Below, piece after piece: positions 1 to 10,930 of a stretch of 64,000 nucleotides of DNA. Below the pieces are notes generated by a model. It saw nothing but the letters and a program-made list of their open reading frames with translations, did not search any database and had not been told where the DNA came from. A program made the position numbers and the translations under genes. How positions within the stretch are numbered: the first letter of the stretch is position 1; each line of letters begins with the position of its first letter. Origin of the DNA: Ascaphus truei (taxonomy: Eukaryota > Chordata > Amphibia > Anura > Ascaphidae); contig CM071574.1 of the NCBI GenBank assembly GCA_036426205.1, positions 9,747,807-9,811,806 of the forward strand, read 5' to 3'.

Positions 1-2
1 AA

Positions 3-60
3 TAAAATGGTCTTTTAGTTTAACATTTTGGCCAAAGTGTTAAACTAAAAGACCATTTTA
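3..60. repeat. 58-bp near-perfect palindrome
   Basis: The two halves are reverse complements around a GGCC centre at 30-33, with a single mismatch (T26 against G37). The outer arms contain TGGTCTTTTAG and its complement. It could be the core of a short fold-back DNA element, or one end of an element running off the left edge. No target duplication can be tested because the window starts here. Confidence 0.8.
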
Positions 61-459
61 TATCTATACATATATATTTAGGCACTGTACCGTGTATAGG
101 TTTTTCACTGGATGTGCACTGAGCTCTGTCTGTGTTTCATGTTCTGTCTCTGGTTTTAAATATATATCGCCATGCTCGGTGGCACTCCTCTGTGACATCT
201 ATATGCTTATATATATGTTGTGGTTATTTTGAGGGTTCAATATGAGCTTGCAGGTGTCCTGTATGTTTTACAAGACCATTTTTTACTTTCAAACAGGGCA
301 GCATGTAATGTTAAAAATAATACAATTCTGTATATTTCAATTAGAGTGTGTAGACTCACTTCTTTTTCTGAGACATATTAGTCATTTACATCCATGATAT
401 AAACTCACGATACAGTACATATTTTCAGGAAAACAGTGTAGCAATAAGGGCAAAAGCTG
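61..459. other. Intronic sequence, nothing recognised
   Basis: AT-rich sequence upstream of exon 2 of HNMT copy 1. I see no exon, RNA gene or clear repeat boundary in it. Confidence 0.5.
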
Positions 460-845
460 ACATTATAGGAATGGAAACAACAATACAAACCAGCGCCTTC
501 GAGTCCCATATAGGAACGAATAGAGAGTCCAAAAATGACGACAATGTCCAATTGTGGAGAGTCCAAACTCTTGGACTCTCCGACATTGTCATTCATTTTT
601 GGGACTCTATCTATTCGTTCCTATATGGGACTGGCGCCGGTTTGTATTGTTGTTTTTGTTCTTGCACTAACTGTGTTTTGGGTTAGTTTAATTTGGCAGC
701 CTTGCCCTATAGCTAATAGGTGTAGGGTGTATTATCACACATCTGTATTACTGTATATTTGTTGCATTGTCTTTTTTATTTATTTTTTCTTAGTCTTTTA
801 GCGCTATTCACACCACCCTTTTTTTTTTGTACATTATAGGAATGG
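460..845 (+). mobile_element. Short Penelope-type insertion, head-to-head plus tail
   Basis: A 356-bp insert (475-830) is flanked by a perfect 15-bp direct repeat, ACATTATAGGAATGG, at 460-474 and 831-845. Its first 180 bases fold back on themselves: 475-567 is the inverted complement of 572-655, with the turn near 568-571. A single-copy tail (656-830) follows, ending in TTTTAGCGCTATTCACACC and a T run. The long target duplication indicates target-primed retrotransposition. The plan (tail-less inverted arm, tailed arm) matches the large Penelope elements in this window. No coding sequence remains. Assignment to Penelope rests on this plan and the tail motif, not on protein similarity. Confidence 0.65.
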
Positions 846-851
846 ACTACT

Positions 852-1024
852 CCAGGAGTGGCCAACACCAGTCCTCAAGGGCCACCAACAGGTCAGTTTT
901 TTAAGGATATCCCTGCTTCTGCACAGTTGTCTCGCTCAATGACTGTGTCACTGATTGAGCCTCCTGTGCTGAAGCAGGGATATCCTGAAAACCTGGCCTT
1001 GAGGACTGTAGTTGCCCACCCCTG
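852..1024. mobile_element. Fold-back MITE, hAT-like family
   Basis: The two halves are near-perfect inverted repeats. The ends read AGTGGCCAACACCAGTCCTC and, in complement, GGGTGGGCAACTACAGTCCTC-like sequence, around a centre of CTCAATGACTGTGTC. Related copies occur at 3086-3199 (half), 15107-15190 (half), 54134-54762 (interrupted) and 59383-59574. The 54-kb copy has an 8-bp or longer target duplication, which fits hAT transposons. No coding capacity. Confidence 0.75.
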
Positions 1025-1068
1025 GATAACTTTCTCTGACATAGAAAATAATGACTTTATTTTTGCAG

Positions 1069-1121
1069 TTTAGGGAATGGGAAGTCTCCAATCAATGTCC
1101 TAAGTGTAGGAAGTGGATCAG
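1069..1121 (+). CDS. hnmt: HNMT copy 1, exon 2 (SAM-loop exon)
   Basis: Follows the acceptor TTTTTGCAG and ends at the donor GTAGGT. Read with two bases carried from exon 1, it encodes LGNGKSPINVLSVGSGSG, aligned with the first strand and glycine-rich SAM-binding loop of HNMT. It is 53 bp long, the same as exon 2 of copy 2 (45698-45750), and leaves one base to start the next codon. It is far too short to stand out as an open frame. Confidence 0.9.
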
Positions 1122-1930
1122 GTAGGTACCGTCCCTTTACTTTCTACATGGTATATGATCCCTACACTTCTAGGATGAGTGACAAACACCAGACATTAAT
1201 GCTCATTTTTTTGTACTGTAGATTAACTGAACCGAACATTAACATTTTAAGACCCACTCACTTCTTAGCAACTTAACAACATTTAGTAAATCTAGCCCTA
1301 ATCATTTTTTTTCTCTCATATCCTCCTCCCTGACGTGGAAATGTAACTGAGATATTTCTGTATTTAGACTTAAGGCATAAAAGATTCCAAACTCAGGCAC
1401 TTTTTTGTACGAGTTCATTCTTCATTCACACTTTTATAAAGTCAATAGATTGACAAGTACTGTATAGTTTATTCTAAAAATGGTGCAGTATTTGCATTGT
1501 AATATTGTGTACGTTATTGACCTCAAGAAATGTGGGAATCAGCCGGTGCGAACCTGTTCCTAGGATTTCTGAAGTTCGCCGAACCGGTGCTTAACAGGAG
1601 GCAGAAGATGGTATGCGGCGGCGGGCTTAAAGTATTAGGCCGTGATTACACCAGAAGTCGCCGGAGACGCCGCATGGCTGGAAAACAAACTGCTGAAATC
1701 CGCTGATGCTTTACATACCAGCGCGCCATGTGGAGCTGCAGGGCGGCAGTCTCTTGAAGAGATTTGCAAAATTGTTTTCTTGACACGACGGCCGTGTTAC
1801 ATGAGCGGTTCAGCCAATGAGGGCGTACCGCTCACGGCCACGCCTCCAAGCCTCCTCTGCTCTCCCTCCCCAGTATAATCAAAGTGCCGCTCGGCAGAAT
1901 AGCACAGCCGCCCTGCAGCACTTGTTTTAA
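1122..1930. other. Intron 2 of copy 1, GC-rich repeat remnant at 1540-1930
   Basis: 1122-1540 is AT-rich with nothing recognised. About 1540-1930 is GC-richer and shares a segment (AATCAGCCGGTGCGAAC, TGAAGTTCGCC) with 19331-19385; its GGTATGCGG segment also occurs at 43089-43098. It is therefore part of a dispersed repeat family that carries the minisatellite starting at about 1936. The open frame at 1642-1878 has no recognisable product. Confidence 0.45.
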
Positions 1931-1935
1931 CTGAG

Positions 1936-2690
1936 ATGTAAGATGTGAAGGGGTCTGGGAGAGATGTCAGGGGAGCTGGGAGAGATGTGAGGGGCAGGGA
2001 GAGATGTGAGATGTGAAGGGGTCTGGGAGAGATGTGAGGGAGCTGGGAGAGATGTGAGGGATCTGGGGGAGATGTGAGGGGTCTGGGGGAGATTTGAGGG
2101 TGTCTGGGAGAGATGTGGGATATGAGGGAGGCTGGGAGAGATGTTAGGGGGCAGGGAGAGATTTGAGATTGAGGGGGGCTGGGAGAGATGTGAGATATGA
2201 GGGAGGCAGGGAGAGATGTGAGATATGAGGGAGGCTGGGAGAGATGTTAGGGGGCATGGAGAGAGGTGAGATTGAGGGGGGGCTGGGAGAGATGTGAGAT
2301 ATGAGGGAGGCTGGGAGAGATGTTAGGGGGCATGGAGAGAGGTGAGATTGAGTGGGCTGGGAGAGATGTGAGATATGAGGGAGGCTGTGAGTGATGCGAA
2401 GGGGTCAGGGAGAGATGTGAGATTGAGGGGGGCTGGTAGAGATGTGGAATGTGAGGGGGCTGTGAGAGATATGAGGATGGCTGGGGGAGATGTGGTGATG
2501 ATGACGATGATGAGGAGGGGGACTTGGGGAGATGTGATGATGATGATGATGAGGGGGACTGAGGGAGATGTGGTAATGATGATGGGGAGGACTGGGGGAG
2601 ATATGGTGATGATGATGAGGGGGACTGAGAGAGATCTGATGATGATGAGGGGAGAAGCTGATGATGAGGGGGAAAGCTGATGATGGTGAT
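1936..2690. repeat. Minisatellite, GGGAGAGATGTGAG-type units
   Basis: Tandem units built on CTGGGAGAGATGTGAG with variable spacers run for about 750 bp, then grade into GATGATGATG and GGGGGACTGAGGGAGAT units at the right end. The long frames through it on both strands are low-complexity by-products of the repeat. A shorter related array is at about 19575-19700, next to the same flanking repeat, so the array is probably an internal part of a mobile element family. Confidence 0.85.
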
Positions 2691-3085
2691 TTTCCACTAT
2701 GAAATGGCAGTAAGGTGAGAGAGAACCTGTTGCTAAAATTTATGAATCCCAGTACTGATTATGCCTCCAGCTAACACCGTACATCCGGCTCTGCTGTTGG
2801 TTCAATAGTGCAAACAGTATATGATGAGGTCTTGTATTTAAAGTAAGCTTTTGTCCCAAGGATACATAGATAATAAATATTACTGTATTCCTTTTGAAGG
2901 CATTCAGTTACACAAGAGATAGAAAGATGCATCACATTATCTTAGTCTTTGGAGTCATTTGAGTGTTTGGTTCAATAGCATTTCATGTATGAATCCATAC
3001 TTCAGTCCTAAAAAAAAATCCTACAGGGGTTTTAAGACAAAATAACAAATTACAGTACACATTCAAAACTGTCATACTAATACCA

Positions 3086-3199
3086 TTACGTCTTCGTCTT
3101 TGACTGAGCCACTGATTGAGCCACCTGTGTGGAAGCAAGGATATCCTGAAAACCTGACCTGTTAGTGGTCCTTGAGGACTGGAATTGGCCACCCCTGGT
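3086..3199 (-). mobile_element. Half copy of fold-back MITE
   Basis: Contains GACTGAGCCACTGATTGAGC, GGATATCCTGAAAACCTGACC and GGCCACCCCTG, which is one arm of the family seen complete at 59383-59574. The other arm is missing, so this is a truncated copy within intron 2 of HNMT copy 1. The flanks 2691-3085 and 3200-3703 show nothing I recognise. Confidence 0.7.
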
Positions 3200-3703
3200 G
3201 TAGATCGAACATGGTTTCCGTGGCAAAGATGTATGCTGGGGCGTAAGCGTCCAATTTACAGTATTAGATAGAAATCAGAATATATTGTAGTAGGTAAGTC
3301 AATCTGTTGAAATGTGCTAATAACTCAGTTTTCATTAAACCTGCAGTGTTGATTTTAAACAGGAAGAAATTAGAGACAACGTTGTTTTTTTTTTATTAAA
3401 GGTGCTGATCCCATTAAAATCAATAGGATTTTTCATGCAGTAGTGCACGATTTTCACTATCTCACTTTAATGTATAACCCCCAAATGGGCTGCATTTAAT
3501 ATGCCGTGAAGCTGTCTGCCCCATCGTTCTGGAGAAGAGTTTATTACCGTTCAAATTACTGCAAACTAACATTTTCACTAAAATGGGCAAAGATTTCTTC
3601 CCAACATATTGAATACCCTTTCCACTGACGGAAAAAACCCCACCAGAAGTGTGAAGACAACTCTGCTTGAATGTCCTCTGTCACCCTTTGTTTTATATTT
3701 ATT

Positions 3704-3896
3704 GTATTGTATTGTATGTCTTTATTTATATAGCGCCATACAGTAAATGTACATAGCGCTTCACAGTAGTAATACATGTGGTAATCAAATAAATAACAGA
3801 TAATATAAATAACAGATCATGGGAATAAGTGCTTCAGACATAAAAGTAACATTAAGGAAGAGGAGTCCCTGCCCCGAGGAGCTTACAGTCTAATTC
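3704..3896 (+). repeat. SINE-like dispersed repeat, copy 1
   Basis: Starts TTTATTTATATAGCGCCATA and ends GAGTCCCTGCCCCGAGGAGC followed by TTACAGTCTAA. A second copy with about the same length and order of motifs is at 24881-25064. Repeats with a TATAGCGCC start and a GAGCTTACAGTCTAA end are common in vertebrate genomes. I do not see an A/B-box promoter clearly enough to name the family. Confidence 0.65.
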
Positions 3897-3931
3897 TATT
3901 TATGGTTTCTTTCTTATAATGTTTCTTGCAG

Positions 3932-4039
3932 GTGAACTTGACTTACACATCATTTCAAAGATCCAGTCTGTACGCAGAGGACGTCCGATCACTAATAATG
4001 TTGTCGAACCAAATGTCCACCAAATCCTTAAATACAAAG
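3932..4039 (+). CDS. hnmt: HNMT copy 1, exon 3
   Basis: Acceptor TTTCTTGCAG, donor GTAATT. It encodes GELDLHIISKIQSVRRGRPI followed by TNNVVEPNVHQILKYK. The Glu of VVEP corresponds to the SAM-ribose-binding Glu89 of human HNMT and the Gln of NVHQ to Gln94. It is 108 bp long, the same as exon 3 of copy 2. The middle (SVRRGRPIT) departs from the YPGV-I-N pattern kept in copy 2 and in human, so this copy has changed most around the surface loop before the Glu. Confidence 0.9.
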
Positions 4040-4559
4040 GTAATTTGACTAAACCGAAAAATGCTGCCGATTTCTATTGCTCCTCATATTTGTGGAAGAC
4101 TGTACATATTACTGCACCCCTCCCTGTAGAAGTTTGCTGTTGGTAAAAAGATCGGCCTTACCTATAGAAAACAAAAAGAACGATTCCTGCACCCCTACCA
4201 TTTAGGCTAAAGATTTTAATGGGTTATTTTAAGTAATTTTCGTAATTTTAAGTAATTTTCGTCGTCATGCTAATTTAAATTAAAATAAAACGTTATTATT
4301 TTTGGCTATCTGGCTTTTATTAGTATACTATCATTCCACTGAGTGGGGATTTTGTACTACTGGTCACCTATACCCTCTACAATATGTATATTTAGGTACG
4401 ACTATTAAGTCATATGGTTATCCTTAGAATTGACAGAGTGCAACTAACAGGGACCTTGGGGTGATTTCTTTACAATCACTCTTGTGCCCTTTGGTGTAAT
4501 GTAGTATGCTGGTATAGTAAAACATATACTGTATATAATATTCAGCAATCTGTACCATA
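4040..4559. other. Start of intron 3, nothing recognised
   Basis: AT-rich intron sequence after the exon 3 donor. A short local duplication, TTTTAAGTAATTTTCGT, occurs twice at about 4230-4262. I see no other feature. Confidence 0.4.
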
Positions 4560-6367
4560 TGTAAGTATAGCCTGGAGCTCCCGTGGCTCCTGGAGACCCC
4601 CCTCCCCTGGCGCAGCTCGATCGCGGGTGCTGAAAGACCCGACGGCTGCTTCCAAGGGTGGGGGCTGGAGCAGGGAGCAGCGCGGCTTCCCCTACCTGCG
4701 GCCGGTTGCCGGGGACGCGATCGGGCCGTTGCTAAGGCCGCGATCGCGTCTCTAAGGTCCCGGCGGCCGGTGAGGCAGGGCATCGCCATTGAAGACCGTG
4801 TTGCGCATGCGCAGGGACGCGTAGGCGCAGGGAGAGCCCCAGAGACAGGGATAGCTCGCGCGAGAGCAGGGAGAGCTCAGAGAAGGTACAGACAGCCCGG
4901 GAAAGCTTGCGCAGGAGAGGGAGGGAAAAGCCCGCGAACCCCTAGCCTACCAGGGAAGGCTCTGAGCTGGGACTACATATCCCAAGAGCCTTTGCGCGCC
5001 CCACGTGACACCAGGGAGCCAATAGGGCTTAGGGAGCCCAGGAGAAATAGATACATTTGGCGGGCTTACAGAGACAGCAGTCAGAGAGAAACGAGAGGAG
5101 AGTAAGAGCAGTCAGAGACCGGAGCAGCCCAAGGAAGGAGGTAGGGTACAGGAGTCCAGGACTCGCTGTACTAGGCCAGCACCCCCTGGGACTGAGATAG
5201 CTTAGTACTCTGATATAGAGAGAGTGTTGCCAGGGACTGCTCTAGAGAGAGGGACCCTGTCACTCAGGAGTTACAGTTGGAGCAAGGGAGCTGTGAGGGA
5301 AGGAAGGGCGCGGGGAGCAAGTACAGCTCCTGCGGCCCTATAGGTACCCGCACCCCAGATAGGCCCCAACCTCCCACTAAGGTAGTGGGTTAATTGCTTA
5401 GGGAGGCCCAAGATAGGGACGCTGCCCTTAGCTTAGAGTGCTGCCGTGTCAGAGTCACAGCGGTCAGTGCTGTGAGGTCTGGCAGGCAGGCACCTAGTTG
5501 ACAGCACGTTGGCTGTCAGCATTAGTGAGGCTGTAAAGACGTGGGTAGTTAGGGGAGTGGGACAGGTCCTTAAACCCTTTAGGCCCATAGGAGTTTCCCA
5601 AGCCACCACAGCTTGCTGTACTATAGGGACGGCCTATAGTGTAGCACGTGCCCCTTAGGAAGATAGGGACACAGTGAAGAGTGCTGTTTCCGTGAAGCGG
5701 TTGGACCCACGTTGGGGTCCACAGAGACTGTTCCGGAGTGGGACTGCTCTAGCGGCCCACGTGCAAGGAGTTCGGTTGGAGGATCAGAAGGAGGCATCGC
5801 CCGACTGATCCTTTGCGAAGTATTGCTGACCGAGCACCGGAGTGCTCGGCAGGTATTATCTACATACATAAGTGCACCACCGGGCCCTTAGATTAAACTG
5901 TGACTGCGCAGTCACCCATTGACTCTCTGCAAGAGTGCGGGACATTGGGTGGGGTTTCTCTGGACACTGGGTGGGCTCACTTAGTGTTGGGGAAGCGTCC
6001 TGCGTGACGCGGTAGGTGTCTCCTCTAGAGAGGGACACAGGTTATGTTATGCATGTGATAGGTTATTCTTACATGTGAGTAAAGTCACTAGTTATTATAC
6101 CTTCATGTCTATGTGATCATTATTGTGTTATTGTGATTGTCCTGCGAGGAACCACTCCCCCTCTGGTGGGAGCCATCGCAGGTGGAGGCGCTACATTGTT
6201 TGTTATTGTAAGTATTATCCCTAGTGTACTGTAATTGCCCCAGGTTTCCCCGTGGCGGAAGCTCAGCCCTTCTGTGAGCCAACAGGTATGCACCACACCG
6301 AGTAACAATATATGTTCCTGCACCCACACAGTAGAATCTGCGATTGGGGGGGGATATACCCGTTACA
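4560..6367 (+). mobile_element. Probable solo LTR, family A/B/C (copy A)
   Basis: A GC-rich block within intron 3 ends at CGTTACA (6361-6367). Its last 190 bp share ordered motifs with two other blocks: CAGGTGGAGGCGCTAC at 6179-6194, then a CCCCAGG segment, then GCCAACAGGTATGCACCAC, then the terminal TTACA. The partners are 21970-22727 and, on the minus strand, 27996-33533. The last has TGTA...TACA ends and a target duplication, so the family is best read as LTRs. The left limit is uncertain: no TGTAAC start is seen, and 4560 is only where the GC-rich block begins. Open frames across it have no recognisable product. Confidence 0.5.
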
Positions 6368-7502
6368 TAAGAAACATAGGGATGCACATATTGAGGCTAT
6401 CGTAGTGCTACAGTATTCTGGGGCAAAATATTTGCATGACCTATCAAAGTAAAATATCCTTGAGGACTGGAGTTGAGAGCCCGCCTTAATGCAACTCCGC
6501 TCCGAAAAATGGAGAAGTGCGTCCAAACACACGTTTCTCTGCGTTGATGCGTAGACCCACTGTTTGTTGAATGTTAGGGGGCTATGGACTAAGCAGTGAT
6601 AACTGCTTTGAAGTGAGATAAATGGCTTTTAAGACTGATACAGGCATACCCCGGTTTAAGTACACTCACTTTAAGTACACTCGCGAGTAAGTACATCTCG
6701 CTCAATAGGCAAACGCCAGCTCATGCATGCGCCAGTCAGCACGTCCTGAACAGCAATACCGGCTCCCTACCTGTACCGAAGGTGTGCGCAAGCGGGGAGA
6801 CTATAGAGCTTGTTACAAATGCCTTATTTACATCAATTATGTACGTATATGACGATTGCAGTACAGTACATAAAAAAACTGCGCTCATATATGGAAATGA
6901 TAAATAAAAGTGAAGTGATTCAAAACATAATAAAGTGAATACAACCTTGTAAAGATGAGGTTTGATGCAGCTGTTCAAAGTAGAGGGCTCAGCACTCCAA
7001 GCTAATACAGAAAAAAGAAGGGAACAGCGCAAAGAAAAACCTCATAGTGTATAAAAGTCAACAAATCAATTTATAATAAGGGGTGAGTATTGCACGTACA
7101 TCAAAATAAAAAATCACACAGCATGACATGTTTGGACATGTTACCCATCGTAGAGCCGATCACTCTCGCAATGCAGAACTTGCAGGTCTTTTCCTCTCAC
7201 AGCAATGGTAGAGGTTCGCGGTGTCGCTTGGCTGCAGATCACTCAGCTGTGCAGAGGCACGCCGGATCACTCAGTGGCAATGTCACTGCAGACTGGCGGA
7301 GCTCCTTTTCTTCCTGACACGGCACGTGCACAGTGGCGTCTGACGTCAGCGCTGGTGTCGTGTGTCTCAGTGTCTTTGTTCCTTCTCGTTAGATGGCGCC
7401 AAAACCGGCGAAAAGGACAGAGGGAAAACAGGTCCCAGCAATTAGTGTGATAGAGAATACCCAATGCGTATATAGAGCATAAGTAGGGAATGCGCCCACT
7501 CC

Positions 7503-7532
7503 TACGCGTTTCGTTATGAAAACTTCTTCAGG
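7503..7532 (-). ncRNA. Hammerhead-ribozyme-like core (element 1, tailed copy)
   Basis: On the minus strand it reads CTGAAGA, a small stem-loop (GTT...AAC), then GAAACGCGTAG. This fits the hammerhead order CUGANGA, stem II, GAAA, stem III, and a GUA cleavage triplet. Stem III (ACGCGT) is self-complementary, as in the minimal hammerheads known from Penelope elements, which work best as dimers. Activity is inferred, not shown. Confidence 0.55.
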
Positions 7533-7949
7533 GAATGATGGGAGGAAGTTTCCGGGGCGCTTCTAAACACACTCAAATCTCATCCCGATGTGGCCGCACT
7601 AGATTGAGCCAACTCAGAGCACCTTGGGGAGATTTAACCCATTCAGCGCTGAATCTGGATCAAGGCAGGCGGCCTCTCAGCTAGAGAGAGAGGGGTGGGC
7701 AACATTGACATATAACATTAAAAACTACAACAATTATATATTAAAACAAGGTGTCAGAATGTAAATCAAAAATAGAGAAAAAATGATTAATAACATACCC
7801 AATTAAAAGACGTAAAAACACATCTTGACCTAGTTACATGGATAAAACATGATATGGTCAATTTTTAAAAAACGACAGACAATTAGAGAGAAATCAAGAA
7901 GATATTTTAAAAAAAATTTTAAAAAGATTAGTACACTGTCTAAACAAAT

Positions 7950-9079
7950 CTAAAAAATCTAATGATTCATGGCGGTGATAGAACATAAAAATCCTAAAAT
8001 AATCCTAAAAAATAAGAAAAGGGACCAGACGTCAAGTTCCTCATTAAGGCCCATTGGCGGACAGAGTTTGTAACTAATATCAAAAACTTTCCTGTTTGGA
8101 TAATTTTTGTCTCTGTCGCCACAGCGTCTCCCTGAAGGTACAATTTGTATACCTAGATACCTTAGTAATGAGGGATCGCATTATGTTTTAATTAAAATGG
8201 ACACGCTATGTTGTTCGAATCCTATTCTAATATCTGGGTGTTCTAGAACCTCACTCTCAGGAATCTTTCGTCCGCCCAACGTACTGATACCCACAGGGAA
8301 TTGTAGTAAGTACACTAATATGTTGATTTACACGATATGCAATCTTTTATGTTAAATTTGTCTTTGTGCTGTTTAGAAATAAATGTTTTTCGTTCTATAT
8401 TCAGCATCTTGCAAGCCTTACATCTCCACAGCTAAAGTTACCGTTAGGTTTGCTAGGCATCCAGGTGGTCTCTGAAGATGTAATCATCGGACCGCAAATC
8501 ACTTGGTGCTAGAGGGTTTAAGGGTCTTAGCCCTCGGTAAATGAAGCTAGGTTCGATCGAAGAGAGGGACCTAGGATTGGGATTCTAAATAGAACTTTCC
8601 AGTTGTTATTTATATCTTCTGGATGCTCTTACTCACTGAAAGATTCCGTAATGAATGGTACCTTAAGTTTATCACTTTCGTCCTTATTGTTTTTTTTTCT
8701 GAATCAGCAGGGAAGTCTCTCTCATCTTATCAACTGTTCCAAAAGACAACAAAAGAGCCTTGTCGTAGCCTCGCTCAATAAACCTTCTCAAACAGAGAGC
8801 TGATTGGGGAGATTCAGAAATCCGTCGAAGACTACAATTTCGCTAATGCGCATGAACTGGCGTTAGTGGTATATTATCTAACCAGGTTCTTTTGTGATGC
8901 GGGATGAATAAAAAGCTATTGGGTCTACCTTTTTAAACAATGTTTTAGTATTTATATTTTAACCGTCCTGGATACCAAACTAAGGTTCAGGAAGTCTATC
9001 TGATTGGGATTCGTTTCTGAGGTAAATTTTAAATTAAAATCATTGTATTCAGATAGCATCTTAAATAAATCCAAGGTCC
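7950..9079 (-). pseudogene. Decayed second copy of Penelope RT-thumb/GIY-YIG
   Basis: The reverse complement of this interval follows 9319-10450 closely: the GAGTGAGG...TCTAGAACACCCAG segment near 8240-8265 matches the nuclease region at 10167-10185. Small insertions and deletions break the reading frame repeatedly, unlike the open plus-strand partner. The decay in only one arm is notable because both arms arrived in one insertion. Confidence 0.75.
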
Positions 9080-9094
9080 TCATGTACACTTCAG

Positions 9095-10423
9095 ATGCCA
9101 ATACTTTTAATTCTGTCACACAACTATTTCCTATTTTTAAATCAGTTCTATTTACAGCTGTGTGGCACAGCCATGGGGACGCGTTTTGCCCCCAGTTATG
9201 CCAACATATACATGGGGATATGGGAGGATAACTTTATATGGCATAATAACCCCTTTGTAGATAGGGTTATTTTATGGCAGAGATATATCGATGATGTCCT
9301 GTGCATCTGGGAAGGTGATGAGGACACTTTGGATTTATTTAAGATCTATCTGAATACAAATGATTTTAATTTAAAATTTACCTCAGAAACGAATCCCAAT
9401 CAGATAGACTTCCTGGACCTTAGTTTGGTATCCAGGACGGGTGAAAATATAAATACTAAAACATTTTTTAAAAAGGTAGACACCAATAGCTTTTTATTGT
9501 CATCCAGCAATCACAAAAGAACCTGGATAGATAATATACCACTAAGCCAGTTCATGCGCATTAAGCGAAATTGTAGTCTTCGGACGGATTTTGAATCCCA
9601 ATCAGCTTCTCTGTTTGAGAGGTTTATTGAGCGAGGCTACGACAAGGCTCTTTTGTTCAGTTCTTTGGAACAAGTTGATAAGATGGAGAGAGACTCCCTG
9701 CTGATTCAGAAAAAACAAACAAATAAGGACGAAAGTGATAAACTTAAGGTACCATTCATTACGGAATTCAGTTCAGTGAGTAAGAGCATCCAGAAGATAA
9801 TAAATAACAACTGGAAAGTTCTATGTAATGACCCAATCCTAGGTCCCTCTCTTCATCCGAAACCTAGCTTCATTTACCGTAGGGCTAAGACCCTTAAACA
9901 CCATCTAGCACCAAGTGATATTGGCGGTCCGATGATTACATCTTCAGAGACCACCTGGATGCCTAGCAAACCTAACGGTAACTTTAGCTGTGGAAGATGT
10001 AAGGCTTGCAAGATGCTGAATATAGAACGAAAAACATTTATTTCAAACAGCACCAAAGACAAATTTAACATAAAAGATTGCATATCGTGTAAATCAACAT
10101 ATGTAGTGTACTTACTACAATGTCCCTGTGGGTATCAGTACGTTGGGCGGACGAAAAGATTCCTGAGAGTGAGGATTCTAGAACACGCCAGGAATATTAG
10201 AATAGGATTCGAACAACATAGCGTGTCCAGACATTTTAAATTAAAACATAATAGCGATCCCTCATTACTAAGCTATCTAGGTATACAAATTGTACCTTCA
10301 GGGAGACGCGGTGGCGACAGAGACAAAAAATTATCCAAACAGGAAAGTTTTTGGATATATAAGTTACAAACTCTGTCGCCAATGGGCCTTAATGAGGAAC
10401 TTGACGTCTGGTCCCTTTTCTGA
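9095..10423 (+). pseudogene. Penelope RT C-terminus + GIY-YIG endonuclease, 5'-truncated
   Basis: A 442-residue open frame. The N-terminal part is the end of the reverse-transcriptase fingers/palm (FYLQLCGTAMGTRFAPSYAN), then the catalytic YIDD in QRYIDDVLCIWEG at about residues 64-68. Next come the thumb, a cysteine motif CGRCKACKML near residue 305, and the GIY-YIG nuclease with YVVYLLQCPCGYQYVGRTKR and REHARNI-type helix, ending in the GGDRDK...ESFWIYKLQTL block typical of Penelope elements. The first RT motifs (the KADKGGG region) are missing because the copy is truncated at about 9080. The frame is otherwise open for more than 1.3 kb, which suggests a fairly recent insertion. The start codon shown is only the first Met and is not a real start. 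Confidence 0.85.
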
Positions 10424-10897
10424 TTTTTTAGGATTATTTTAGGATTTTTATGTTCTATCACCAGTGAATATTAGATTTTTTAGATTTTTTAGACAGTGTA
10501 CTAAATCTTTTTTAAAATAATTTTTTTAAAATTAATCTTCTTGATTTCTCTCTAATTGTCTGTGTTTTTTTAAAAATTGACCATATCATTTTATCATGTA
10601 ACATTAGGTAAGAGTGTTTATGTACGTCTTTTAAATTGGGATGTTATTAATCATTTTTTCTTTATTTTTAGATTTTACATTCTGACACCTTGTTTTAATA
10701 TAATAAAATTGTTGTTTTTTAATGTTATATGTCATGTTGCCACCCCCTTCTCTAGCTGAGAGGCCGCCTGCCTTGATCCAGATTCAGCGCTGAATGGGTT
10801 AAATCCCAAAGGTGCTCTGAGTTGGCTCAATCTAGTGCGGCCAATCGGGAGAGATTTGAGGGTTTAAGAAGCGCCCCGGAACTTCCTCCATCATTCC

Positions 10898-10930
10898 CTG
10901 AAGAAGTTTTCCATAACGAAACGCGTAGGA
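10898..10930 (+). ncRNA. Hammerhead-ribozyme-like core (element 1, tail-less copy)
   Basis: CTGAAGA, then AGTTTTCCATAAC as stem II, then GAAACGCGTAG. It is the counterpart of the minus-strand motif at 7503-7532 and lies about 475 bp downstream of the GIY-YIG stop codon. Its position, 3' of the coding region in the terminal repeat, is where Penelope hammerheads are known. Confidence 0.55.

Noticed and set aside
2323..2697. Ser/Pro/Ile-rich minus frame and its Met/Arg/Asp-rich plus-strand counterpart
   Set aside because: Both are translations of the GAT/GGGAGAGATGTGAG minisatellite.
4553..4564. TGTA start for LTR copy A
   Set aside because: No 4-5 bp duplication matches the bases after the TTACA end at 6367, so the left boundary is left open.
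4770..5105. 111-codon Arg-rich frame in a GC-rich block
   Set aside because: Lies within a probable LTR, has no known domain, and GC-rich LTR promoters commonly give such chance frames.
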